Part shown: in pieces, positions 8,093-17,500 of the stretch
Layout: every line of letters begins with the position of its first letter
Numbering within the stretch: position 1 is the stretch's first letter
From: Nostoc sp. 'Peltigera membranacea cyanobiont' N6
GTDB taxonomy: Bacteria > Cyanobacteriota > Cyanobacteriia > Cyanobacteriales > Nostocaceae
Reading direction: 5' to 3'
NCBI RefSeq assembly: GCF_002949735.1
Contig: NZ_CP026681.1
Coordinates: 1,984,001 to 2,048,000, forward strand
Length of the DNA: 64,000 nucleotides
The notes under the pieces: generated by a model
Databases searched by the model: none
Seen by the model: the letters and a program-made list of their open reading frames with translations, nothing else
Told to the model about the DNA's origin: nothing
Translations under genes and position numbers: made by a program

Positions 8093-9180
8093 TTATTGAT
8101 TAATGATTTTTGTTTGTGTCGAATTGATTATTTCCTCCAGTAGAGATAGCCCAACTGATTTAAACAGTGCTTTGTTATCATCAGGGCAGCGTTGAATTGT
8201 TGTACAAGATGAGCAGCCGTATTTGCAAGGGCAATTATCTACTAGAAACTTTGCCTTCATAAAAGCAGTTTCTAAATACTTGATGAGAGTATCACACATA
8301 CCTGTACCGTGTTCGCATGTATCGAAGAAATAGCCTACTATCTTATAATTTGATGGTACTTCGATTAACATAAAATCGATATCTCGACTGTTTGCTCCAT
8401 GTTCGACAAGTGGTAAACTGAGCATGAGTTGGTGTGCGAGAGTATGAACGCAAATCTGAGTTTCATTGCTTTCAAATAGCTGTTTCTCTTCATTGGAAAT
8501 ATATTTCTGTTTGTTGAGTATCTCTTTTCGGAGATTTTTGACCATAGCTGAAAAATATTTTCTCGCATCAGCGTTAATTTCAACCCTAACGCAGAATGTA
8601 TTGTAGTTAAGAGCAAATGCTTCCTTGTATTTATTTTCCTCCAATAGTTCGACAAATTCTCGTTCAATAAGTTGGGTATTGCAAGCAGGACAAGTTTGTA
8701 TATGTCCGGGTAAATTTAAATTGAAGTTGCGACATCTGTTATTAGTGCAAGTCCATTTTTGTTCCAGCCTGTACAAGTTGTACCCGTAAATTTCTTCTTT
8801 GATTTTGGCTGAAACAGGTGTAAATCTAGCTGCCCCTTGGGAAAGATTGATAATTTTGGCTTCCCCTGCAATTTTGATTTCCTCGAAATTTAGGCTTCCT
8901 TCGGGACGACTAAATAGGTTGGTTGCCTCAATTGGCTTGAGAATTGCTTTCCCTTCGGTTAAATTTAGCTCTTGTGATTTATACTGTACGGGGTTGCCGT
9001 CAAAGTCTTGAGCAAGATATATGGCACCAGGGTAAACTTCTCGTAGCGCAGATGATGCCGAACTTTCCTCAAACTCTTCCGCGCTATCTTGATTGATATA
9101 ACTGATGTTTTGGTCAGTGTTACCTCTGAATTTAATTTTTGAGTGGACATAACCGAGGTTTCGATTAGTTGTCAGTCTTT
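8093..9180 (-). pseudogene. MrfA/YprA-like helicase, 3' part (DUF1998/MZB), cut off by IS
   Basis: The minus frame is open from the IS border (9180) to the stop at 8093. It holds SSALREVYPGAIYLAQ, then HTLAHQLMLSLP, FDTCEHGTGMCDTL and a Cys cluster CPCKYGCSSC...C, the DUF1998 zinc-binding domain of MrfA/YprA helicases. It has no start of its own beyond an internal TTG at 8776. Joined to the 5' part after removing the IS and one AAA copy, it gives a continuous 906-residue protein; the junction reads NQRLTTNRN. MrfA of Bacillus is a 3'-5' helicase in mitomycin-damage repair; defence relatives such as DrmA also carry this domain. Confidence 0.9.
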
Positions 9181-10323
9181 AGACATCTCCAAAATAGTAT
9201 CATTCTGTGATAAAAGAACATTAAAGAGTGGTTTTGGCACAGGAGCATGAGCAATATACTGAATTACATTGAAGAGAATCCTAAACAAACACAAAGGTTA
9301 ATAGGACTGGAATATGAACAGTTACAACAATTAATCCTAAATGCGGAACGTTTATATCATGAAAAACAAGCTTCACTAGAATCTAAGAAAGTTAGAATTA
9401 TTGCTGGTGGAGGAGGTCGCAAACCAAAATTACCTATTCCCGAACAAATCATTTTAACTTTGGTGTATCTCCGGCATCTAACAACCTTCCAACTCCTAGG
9501 TATTCAGTTTGAAGTAAGCGAGTCTACCGCCAATGATACATTTAACTATTGGTTGCCTAACTTGCGAGAATTACTGCCATCCAGTTTGCTTGAACAAATT
9601 AAAAAAAACGCTTCTGACTATGAAGTAGTAAAAGAAATACTCACAGAATATGAATTAATAGTAGATAGCTATGAACAAGTCAGAGAAAGACCTGGAGACA
9701 ATAATGAGCAAAAGAAATATTTTTCAGGCAAGAAGAGTAATCATACATTTAAAACTCAAATGATTATTTTACCTGATGCTAGCGATATCGTTGATGTTGT
9801 GGCAGGTGAACCTGGTCCAAAAAGCGATATAACAGTGTTTAGAGAATATCGGTCAGAGTTTGATGCCAAACAAAGATTTAAAGGAGATAAGGCATATATT
9901 GGAGAAGATTTAATTACAACTCCAATTAAGAAACCAAGAAATCGAGAACTAACAACTGAACAGAAAGAACAAAATAAAATATTTTCATCTAAACGGATCT
10001 TTGTTGAACATCGAATTCGAACAGTCAAAATATTTCGAGTTGTTCAAGAAAGATTTAGGTTAAATCCCCACAAATATGAGCAAGTAATTTTGACGATTTG
10101 TGGACTAGTAAGGTTACGAATTCGAGCGCTAATATTACCATTAGAAATATCGTCTATATCATCAGGTTGAAATTACCGCATATAACTAAATATTTTTCCC
10201 TAATTATCAACAGTAAATATCTCAAAGTCTTATTTTATCGTACAGAGTAACTAATTTAAGATGATTGCATTTACGGGCTACAGCCTAGCCACACAAAGGC
10301 TTTAACTGTTTTCGGAGATGTCT
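9181..10323 (+). mobile_element. IS5-like insertion sequence, copy 1, inserted in helicase gene
   Basis: The element is 1143 bp with terminal inverted repeats starting AGACATCTCC (left, followed by AAAATA) and AGACATCTCC (right, followed by GAAAACAG). AAA (TTT on the plus strand) flanks both ends as a 3-bp target duplication, at 9178-9180 and 10324-10326. It carries one transposase gene. A second full copy and a 352-bp 3' remnant of the same family lie at 49223-50364 and 30564-30915; the remnant is identical to this copy over its length, so transposition or rearrangement was recent. Confidence 0.92.
9247..10170 (+). CDS. IS5-like family transposase (DDE_Tnp_4 type)
   Basis: The 307-residue protein has an N-terminal helix-turn-helix part (IILTLVYLRHLTTFQLLGIQF ... 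SESTANDTFNYW, ~80-115) and a DDE domain: IVDSYEQVRERP (first Asp, ~139), DIVDVVAGEPGPKSDITVF (second Asp), and IFVEHRIRTVKIFR with the last Glu. This is the layout of IS5-type (HTH_Tnp_4 plus DDE_Tnp_4) transposases. It appears intact. The minus-strand helicase gene is interrupted by it. Exact IS subgroup (ISL2, IS1031 or other) was not decided. Confidence 0.92.
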   Translation: MSNILNYIEENPKQTQRLIGLEYEQLQQLILNAERLYHEKQASLESKKVRIIAGGGGRKPKLPIPEQIILTLVYLRHLTTFQLLGIQFEVSESTANDTFNYWLPNLRELLPSSLLEQIKKNASDYEVVKEILTEYELIVDSYEQVRERPGDNNEQKKYFSGKKSNHTFKTQMIILPDASDIVDVVAGEPGPKSDITVFREYRSEFDAKQRFKGDKAYIGEDLITTPIKKPRNRELTTEQKEQNKIFSSKRIFVEHRIRTVKIFRVVQERFRLNPHKYEQVILTICGLVRLRIRALILPLEISSISSG

Positions 10324-11959
10324 TTTGGTTATAACTGAAAATCAGTTGATTATTACCGATTAGCTGTCGTGCGATCGCATCGCCAGAAGTACCAAAATGC
10401 CGCGCAATTTGAGCTTGTGTCGGTTTACTTTCTTTGCAACAGGCGAGAATGTGCTGCTCCAAAATTGTTTCATAATTATGGTTAAAGTTGATAATTTCTG
10501 GAGGATCAGATAAGAGGCGTTCCGGGTGATTGGCGTAGTAAGAATCCATAATCGACCTTTTCGACGGGATAAACACCAATAGCCCTGCTTCCTGTCTGCC
10601 TGCACGTCCTGCCCTTTGGCGAAAGGCAAGAATTGAGCCTGGGTAACTATGTACGATAGTTGCATCGATAGACCCTATATCCAGACCCGCTTCTAAAGCA
10701 CTCGTGGATATAATGAACTTGACCTTCCCGCCCTGTATGTCTGCAATAATTTTGTTCCGCTGATTTGCCTTCATACTGCCATAAAATGCTGAGATGGTTT
10801 CTCCCATGTGGGGCAGTTGCATCTCCACTAAAGCTTTACGAATGGCATTAGTTAAAACCTTTACCAGTTCTCTACTATCGCAGAAACAAATCCCGACTAT
10901 TCCTTTACTTACAAGCATGGCTGCAACTTGGGCAGTTTGGTAAAGAGTATTGTTTCGTGCTTTGAGACTAAGGAAAGTAATCTCCGAGCGTTTTGCCCCA
11001 CTTTGGTCGATAATAGCAAGGTTGCTTTGTTCTACTCGATTGGATATCTTCTGGGCAATTTCGCTGCTGTTACTAATTGTTGCAGAAGCGAATATGTACT
11101 GTAATTTAGAAATATTATTGCCAGCAGATTCTATCATTAATTGAGTTCGCCGATTAAGTAGGGCAAAGTGTAAGCCAAAGATGCCTTGATAGAAATGCGC
11201 TTCATCACAGACGAGGATTGAAATTTTTCTGATTGTTTCTCTAAATCCCCAGTTGGAGTCAAACTGATAGTTGTTCAGTTCGTGGTTCCATACATCGGGT
11301 GTCACGCATAAAATCGAGGGTTGATGGCTGTAAAGTTGTTTGCGCTCCTGGGGAGGAATATCACCATTTATATTGAGAACTTGGGGGCGAATTTCTTCAT
11401 CTAAGTGGCTAACAAACGAGCGAATTTTCTCTACCTGGTCAAATGCAAGTGCTTTTAAGTTAAAGAATACTAAAGCTGATTTACCTTTTAGGCACTCGTG
11501 AACGATTGGAATTAAAAAGGAGATACTTTTACCACTACTGGTAGGAGTTTGGAGAATAATATCTTCCCCTTTTTTGTAAGCTTCCCATGCCTTGACTTGA
11601 TGAGAATATAGGTGGGTGATTCCTGACTGACTCAGGGCATATTTAACTAGAGGGTGAATATCATCTGGTATGGGACAAAGTTTAGCTTCTTGAGCCGGAA
11701 TTACATCACAATTTTGTAGTTTTCCTGAGCCATCAAGGATAGCTGCTATTTCTTGGTACAGAATACTTTTACCTGTTGGTGCTTGATTAAGAGGTAATAA
11801 ATTACCGCTATTTACCTCCTGCTCCCAGTCAAAAATAATTTGATTTACACTTCCCTTTTTGAAGTAAAGATTTTTCTCGATGATGGCGGCGATATGGATA
11901 ACACCATGTTCTTTAGAATAAACCTGTTTATTTGCTTGTAACCATTCAGGTTGGATCAT
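10324..11959 (-). pseudogene. MrfA/YprA-like DEAH helicase, 5' part, truncated by IS
   Basis: From ATG 11959 the frame carries all SF2 core motifs: Walker A TPTSSGKS (~138-145), CDEAH (~251-255), SAT (~292-294), STSALEAGLDIG and QRAGRAGRQ. As it stands translation runs into the IS and stops at 10271, adding 17 foreign residues. The missing C-terminal third, with the DUF1998 zinc domain, lies at 8093-9180. Without it the helicase is probably inactive or altered. The IS disruption looks reversible because the target duplication is intact. An hairpin upstream near 11970-11995 (TACTTGCTnnnnnAGCAAGTA) may end transcription from above. Confidence 0.92.
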
Positions 11960-11968
11960 AAAAAGTTA

Positions 11969-11994
11969 CCTACTTGCTGTTTTAGCAAGTAGGC
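11969..11994. other. Short hairpin upstream of the helicase gene
   Basis: CTACTTGCTG and TAGCAAGTAG form an inverted repeat around a few bases, directly upstream of the helicase ATG (minus strand). It could be a leader hairpin or an operator. It has no T-run on the minus strand. Weak evidence. Confidence 0.4.
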
Positions 11995-12088
11995 GTTAGT
12001 CAAAAGTAGTGGTTTTTGTTATTGCCATATTAGCTATTGAATCAAGCTTGAATATTGCTAAGTATAGTGATAACTATTAGATTAGAGA

Positions 12089-12135
12089 AAAAGGCGCAAA
12101 TAAACGAACCTTACTAGTGTCACTTTACGCCTTTT
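12089..12135 (-). terminator. Possible terminator of the secreted-protein gene
   Basis: AAAAGGCGCAAA and TTTACGCCTTTT pair over 12 bases with one mismatch across a ~30-base loop. It lies about 20 bases beyond the stop of the minus-strand gene at 12157 and ends in a T-run on that strand. The long loop lowers confidence. Confidence 0.45.
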
Positions 12136-12156
12136 ATGTGCAAAAAGCTGCGGTTC

Positions 12157-12621
12157 TTACTGGCCAAATACGCCAAGGCCGTAGTAGCATAGTTTGGAAT
12201 CGCAATTTGCCATATCAATTCGGACTCGATATGTACCGTTGCGGTAGGGAGTTACACCAATGGCGGGAATATCATCATCTTCCAAGTCTGAAGCAATCAG
12301 ATTTCCCCGATCATCATACAATGCAATATCCAAGTCTTGGCAATCGCGATCGCATACTCCTACAATGCCGTATGACTTACCTGCGCGAAGATTGATGGTG
12401 ATATAATCGGAACTGTCATGATACAGCGTATCAATATGAGGTTCATGAGTTGGACTATAGCCACCAAAACCAGCATTAACTATAGCTTTCATTAATTGGA
12501 TACCAACTTCATTTACATATTCGTCGTTATTGGCACGAACTACAGCAGGTGTCATCAAGAGCGAACAGAAGATACTAGAAATAACAGCTATACTACCAAA
12601 TAATTTTGTTTTGAATTTCAT
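12157..12621 (-). CDS. Secreted hypothetical protein
   Basis: I chose ATG 12621 (MKFKTKLFG), with AGAAGGA about 11 bases upstream, over an in-frame ATG 25 codons earlier. The N-terminus is a signal peptide: basic start, hydrophobic core IAVISSIFCSLLM, and VRANND as a likely cleavage site. The mature ~125 residues contain SDYITINLRAGKSYGIVGVCDRDC and DLDIALYDDRGNLIASD, then NGTYRVRI, a beta-sandwich pattern like bacterial pre-peptidase C-terminal domains. Four Cys in two close pairs may form disulfides. Probably periplasmic or exported; no function known. Confidence 0.75.
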   Translation of the reverse strand: MKFKTKLFGSIAVISSIFCSLLMTPAVVRANNDEYVNEVGIQLMKAIVNAGFGGYSPTHEPHIDTLYHDSSDYITINLRAGKSYGIVGVCDRDCQDLDIALYDDRGNLIASDLEDDDIPAIGVTPYRNGTYRVRIDMANCDSKLCYYGLGVFGQ

Positions 12622-13053
12622 AATTTTAGCATTCCTTCTGGTTGTTTTGCGTGTGATTTTTGAGTGCTTTTCGGTTAAGTTTGCGTTGTGGCTCAAGCAC
12701 AGTGATGTTGTAGAAATACCAGTATTTGCATTTCCACAAGGGAGTATTTATTTGGGGATTCTCATATTTTAAATGGTTGGCATATTTGCAACACGAGATG
12801 TTGATTAAATTTGATTGTTTTGTATTTGATAAATTTCTCTACCAAACTAACTGGTGTATGATGTGAACATAATTTGATCAACGCAGATAGAATTATGAAC
12901 CGCTTTAATTACATATACGAATTCATCTGTGTAAGAATACGCAATTTTTGAGATGTCTTTCTCAAATGCCCTTGAGGAGTAGGAAAAAACGAGGTTCATA
13001 TCCCCGATTTATAGGAAAATTCGAGGATATTGACTTGTTCGCACCCATTATAT
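12622..13053. other. Gene-free stretch between two exported-protein genes
   Basis: This 432-base A+T-rich stretch should hold the promoter of the secreted-protein gene. Beyond its ribosome site (AGAAGGA near 12632-12638) I see no convincing gene, repeat or strong terminator. Confidence 0.5.
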
Positions 13054-13956
13054 TTATCGTGAAACAAATCTGGAGTTGATTCGCAAAGATACTCCATCTT
13101 CTGATAAATCTAATTTTAGTGGTTGAGGATTATTTTTTAATCGCTCATTGCCATCTATCCATAAAAGAAACAAAAAATATTTATTCATTACCTGCTTTAA
13201 AGTATTAATTCTTTGTTGTGTCGGTGGATGGCTGCTAATTTCTGTGTAGTCTGAAGGTAAACGCGAAAACAGGTTTAAGACTCGCAAACCTCCATTTATA
13301 TCATAACCAGCCTTAATCATATACGTGTAACCAATTTCATCGGCTTGAAATTCATGCTGGCGACTTAATGCTTGCATGGTTCTATCAAATCCTTGTTTTT
13401 TCTGGATAATAATTCGTTGTTTGATGACATCTTTTGTCGCAGGTGATATGGGAGTTTTCGATTTTCTCCGTTCTTGTGCAATCCAATTGTTATATTCTGC
13501 TTCTGCTTCTTTGAGTAATCTTTCTTTTAAACTAGCTTCTGTTTCTTCTTGCTGTGCTGAATGGCGTTGTGTATGGTGGGCTAATTCATGACTGATAATA
13601 AAAGCTAAGGCTGCATCATCACCATGTATTTGGTCTAGCAAGCCTTTGTAAATTATAATTTTATTTAACTCACCAGCGTAGGCATTGATATTATATTCAT
13701 CAGTGATTTGTAAGCGCCAGGGATGGTCATCAAGTCCATTAGCACGAATTACTCTTTCTGCTACGCTGTAAACCCATTGTAAATTAGTCTTTTTAGGTTG
13801 TACTCGTGGGAGAGAGGTAGAAGGATTTGTAGTAGTTGACAGTGATGGTAATGGACTTACTGCTTGCGCGAAACTTGGTGTATTTAAGTTTAGTAAAAAG
13901 CTGCTACCAAGACCTAATGTGGTGAAAACGATGTTGCGAATGTATGAGGATGTCAT
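13054..13956 (-). CDS. M48 family zinc metalloprotease, exported
   Basis: A signal peptide (hydrophobic ~8-24, likely cut after SFA at ~30) is followed by a peptidase domain with the zinc motif HELAHH (~123-128) and, ~80 residues later, HEFQADEIGYTYM, where the Glu/Asp supply the third ligand region of M48 proteases. SSHPPTQQRINTL near the end is also typical. M48 proteins cut envelope proteins or act in protein quality control. At 300 residues it is similar to other cyanobacterial soluble M48 proteins. It is transcribed alone; the gap upstream holds HIP1 octamers only. Confidence 0.88.
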   Translation of the reverse strand: MTSSYIRNIVFTTLGLGSSFLLNLNTPSFAQAVSPLPSLSTTTNPSTSLPRVQPKKTNLQWVYSVAERVIRANGLDDHPWRLQITDEYNINAYAGELNKIIIYKGLLDQIHGDDAALAFIISHELAHHTQRHSAQQEETEASLKERLLKEAEAEYNNWIAQERRKSKTPISPATKDVIKQRIIIQKKQGFDRTMQALSRQHEFQADEIGYTYMIKAGYDINGGLRVLNLFSRLPSDYTEISSHPPTQQRINTLKQVMNKYFLFLLWIDGNERLKNNPQPLKLDLSEDGVSLRINSRFVSR

Positions 13957-14255
13957 AATCGTAAACGCCTATTTGCTTTGTTTAAATCCCTTCATAGAAA
14001 AATACGAATTTATTTACGTGCAATTACGCAGGTTATAAAAGATTTGTTTTGATTCTACCGAAGAATAATGTGATGCTTTTTGAGAATGTATGACGGCTAA
14101 AATAAACAAGTGTGACGGAATAAATTGCGATCGCACACCAGCACCAACAGATAAAAACAGCAGATTCTTTGATATCATGCGATCGCAACGCACCATTTCA
14201 AGATGATTAGTTGCAGCGATCGCAAGTTTTGTGAGCAATGCAAAATTAAACGCTT

Positions 14256-14411
14256 TTACGTCTGAATCCAGTCTTCAATCTCTAAACCTTCGATTTTATC
14301 GAAATCTCTCCGATTGTTAGTTACAAGAATCAAATCGTTAGCGATCGCAATTCCATTTACCAGTTTAGAAAATCGCATCCCTCGCACCAACCCGGCGATC
14401 CCATCTGTCAT
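14256..14411 (-). pseudogene. VapC-type PIN toxin, C-terminal relic
   Basis: The 51-residue frame reads ...GIAIANDLILVTNNRRDF and GLEIEDW, the C-terminal signature of PIN-domain VapC toxins (D...LVTNNxxDFxxIxGLxxxDW). The N-terminal two thirds with the first catalytic acids are missing. The ATG at 14411 overlaps the TGA of an upstream relic frame (ATGA). It was probably cut down when the CHAT module or other DNA arrived. Confidence 0.7.
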
Positions 14412-14560
14412 ACCAATTCCCCAAAATAAGGCAACAGAAGCGTGTTAGCGTCAGCTTTCCGTAGCAATCGCTCACCAATCTCGCTAAACCAATCACCCAA
14501 ATCCGGCGATCGCAGCAAATCGTCAAAGATAATCGCGGAAAATCGCCTCCCATCGCGGTA
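14408..14560 (-). pseudogene. Relic frame upstream of VapC remnant
   Basis: An open frame without a start codon between two TGA codons; it contains FSAIIFDDLLRSPDLGDW and ends LLLPYFGELV, then overlaps the VapC relic by ATGA. Its coding look and the overlap suggest the end of a longer partner gene. I do not recognise the family. It stops just past the end of the CHAT-WD40 gene. Confidence 0.4.
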
Positions 14561-14567
14561 TCACGAA

Positions 14568-17500
14568 TTACGAATTATTTTTGATGTTGTCACACAAATG
14601 TCTATCTTCTGCGCTGACATAGGGGTTATTTTGCAGGTAGTTTTGTATTAAGCCACAACCTCGCACGAGCAAATCATCTAAATCAAAATTCCACAAAATT
14701 ATTGTTTTGTCACTTGAGGCAGAAGCAAGGGTTTTGCCATCCGGGCTAAAGCTGACGCTATTAACAGAGTCTGTATGCCCTTTAAGGGTTTTGATTTCCC
14801 TACCATTCCTGACATCCCATAGTTTCACTGTACCGTCCCTTGATGCAGAAGCAAGGGTTTTACGATCCGGGCTAAAGTTGATGCTATCAACAGAGCCTGT
14901 ATGCCCTTTAAGGATTGTAATTTCCCGACCACTGTTAACATCCCACAGTTTCACCGTTTTGTCGTATGACGCGGAAGCAAGGGTTTTGCCATCCAGGCTA
15001 AAGCTGACGTTAAAAACGCTAAATGTATGCCCTTTAAAGGTTTTAATTTCCCGACCACTGTTAACATCCCACAGTTTCACCGTTCCGTCGTCAGATGCGG
15101 AAGCCAAGGTTTTGCCATCTGGGCTAAAGCTGACACTATAAACTCCCTCTGTATGTCCTTTAAAGGTTTTAATTTCCCGATCATTGCTGATGTCCCACAA
15201 TTTTACTGTTTCGTCCCAAGATGCGGAAGCCAGGGTTTTGCCATCTGGGCTAAAGCTGGCATTATAAACTACCCCTGTATGCCCTTTAAGAGTTTTAATT
15301 TCTCTACCATTGCTGACATCCCACACTTTTACTGTTTCGTCCCAAGATGCGGAAGCCAGGATTTTGCCATCTGGGCTAAAGCTGACACTATGAACTCTGT
15401 CTTTATGCCCTTGAAGGGTTTTAATTTGCCGACCACTGTTAACATCCCACAGTTTCACCGTTCCGTCGCCAGATGCGGAAGCCAGGGTTTTGCCATCTGG
15501 GCTAAAGCTGACGCTAGTAACATGGTCTGTATGCCCTTTGAAGGTTTTAATTTCCTGACCACTGTTGATATCCCACAGTTTCACCGTATTGTCCCAAGAT
15601 GCGGAAGCCAGGGTTTTGCCATCTGGGCTAAAGTTAACGCTTGCAACAATGGATGTATGCCCTTCAAGGGTTTTAATTACCCGACCACTATTAACATCCC
15701 ACAGTTTTACTGTACTGCCCCAAGATGGGAAAGCAAGGGTTTTACCATCCGGGCTAAAGCTGATCCTAGTAAGAATGCCAATATACCCTTTAAGGGTTGT
15801 AATTTCTCTACCACTGTCTCTATCCCACAGTTTCACCGTTCGGTCATCAGATGCGGAAGCCAAGGTTTTGCCATCTGGGCTAAAGCTGACACTATGAACT
15901 ATCCCTGTATGCCCTTTAAGGGTTTTAATTACCTGACCACTGTCTCTATCCCACAGTTTCACCGTTTTGTCACTTGATGCGGAAGCAAGGGTTTTGCCAT
16001 CGGGGCTAAAGTTAACGCTTGCAACAATCGATGTATGCCCTTTGAAAGTTTTTATTTGAAATTCGTCTACCACCTGTCGCAATGTAGATATAGCTGACAT
16101 CTCGGTTTCTCCTCCTATCCAAGGTTTCCAAATGCTTCCTCTGAGAATTTTTCCACCTTTAATTGCTTCCGCTAATGCTGCCTCATGGTCATAAACTCCA
16201 AAATATTTTTCTGCACTGCTACTCAATCTACCAATTACAGCATCGGTTCTACTAAAATCACTAAACCCTGCAAATCCCGAAATCACCACCAAACCACAAA
16301 CCAACCCAGCAATCACACTCCGTCGCAACCTCTCCTTCTGCTTCCTCTCCCTCTCCCGCAACGCCACACTCTTCTCAATAAACCATCGCTGCGGTTTACT
16401 CACCTCCCCACCCCGTTGCTGCAACCAATCCTGTGCTACAGCCAAAGTCGCACCCCGCAACAAAGCCCCCTCATCCTTACTACTATCCACCCATTGCTGC
16501 AACGCAACCATCAACCCCTGTTGCCAAATGCGAAACTTGCGGTTCTCCTGCATCCATCCCCGCAACCGTCGCCAATGGCGAATCAAAGCCTCATGGACGA
16601 CTTCCACGGTTTCCTCATTCCTCAACTCATCCCAGTTCGTCACCACCAACCGCTTATCAGCCAACCGCGTCACCAAATCCCAATTCTCTCCCCCCACTTC
16701 CTCACTCGTCGCCAACCTGCGGGTATCTTCCGTACCTTCCCCCGGTTGCACTAACTGAATAAACACCCGTTGGGCTTTTTCCCGTTCCCACTCCCTCAAG
16801 TCTGCATAAACCATCTCTGCATAATTAGCCAGCGCTTGCTCCACCCCGCCAATTTTCTTATATGCTTGATGGGTCAACTTTCCTGCATATTGCTGCTTCC
16901 ACAACTGAGTCAGGGTAAATTCCAACAACGGCAAACGCCCATCCCCATCTTCGATATCATCAATTATGGTATTACACAAACCTTTCTCAAACTCAAAACC
17001 CAATTGTCTCGCGGGGAGTGCGATCGCTGCTTCCAACTCCTTCCGATTCATCCGCACCACAGGCTCTAGTTGATACTGTTGTAGCGATCGCCCAAAAGGC
17101 TCATAATCATCCAACGCCCTAGATAAAAAATCCGCCCGCAAGGTGAGTAATAAGGTAAAAAACGGTGCATTATTAACCGCTTGTAGCAAACCATCCAAGA
17201 AAATTTTGCGTTCCTCTGCATCCGTACACAGAGTATAAATTTCCTCAAATTGGTCAGCAATCAACAAAACCCGCTTCCCCTCTCCTCCCAGGAGAGGGGC
17301 TAGGGGTGAGGTAATAAACCTTTCTAAACTTGTCGAATCGCGCTGTAAATTGACATCCAATTCCAACTCAGCCAAACGTCGCTCATTTTCTGGTAAATTT
17401 AACGCCGAAACCAACGCTACAGCCAAAGCAGCAAAGGGATTTTTACCAGGACGAAACGATAAAATCAACCAATTATTAACAGTATCCCCACGCAATTGCG

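Noticed and set aside
8965..9150. Minus-strand 61-residue frame
   Set aside because: Out of frame with the DUF1998 helicase part, which is clearly the real coding frame.
15027..15977. Long plus-strand frames through the WD40 array
   Set aside because: They are the antisense of the 126-bp WD40 repeats (repeats of 'MPFKGFN'-type words) and vanish when the minus-strand CHAT-WD40 gene is accepted.
16185..16762. Plus-strand frames over the CHAT-STAND gene
   Set aside because: Low-complexity (Pro, His, Leu rich) shadows of the minus-strand ATPase coding region.
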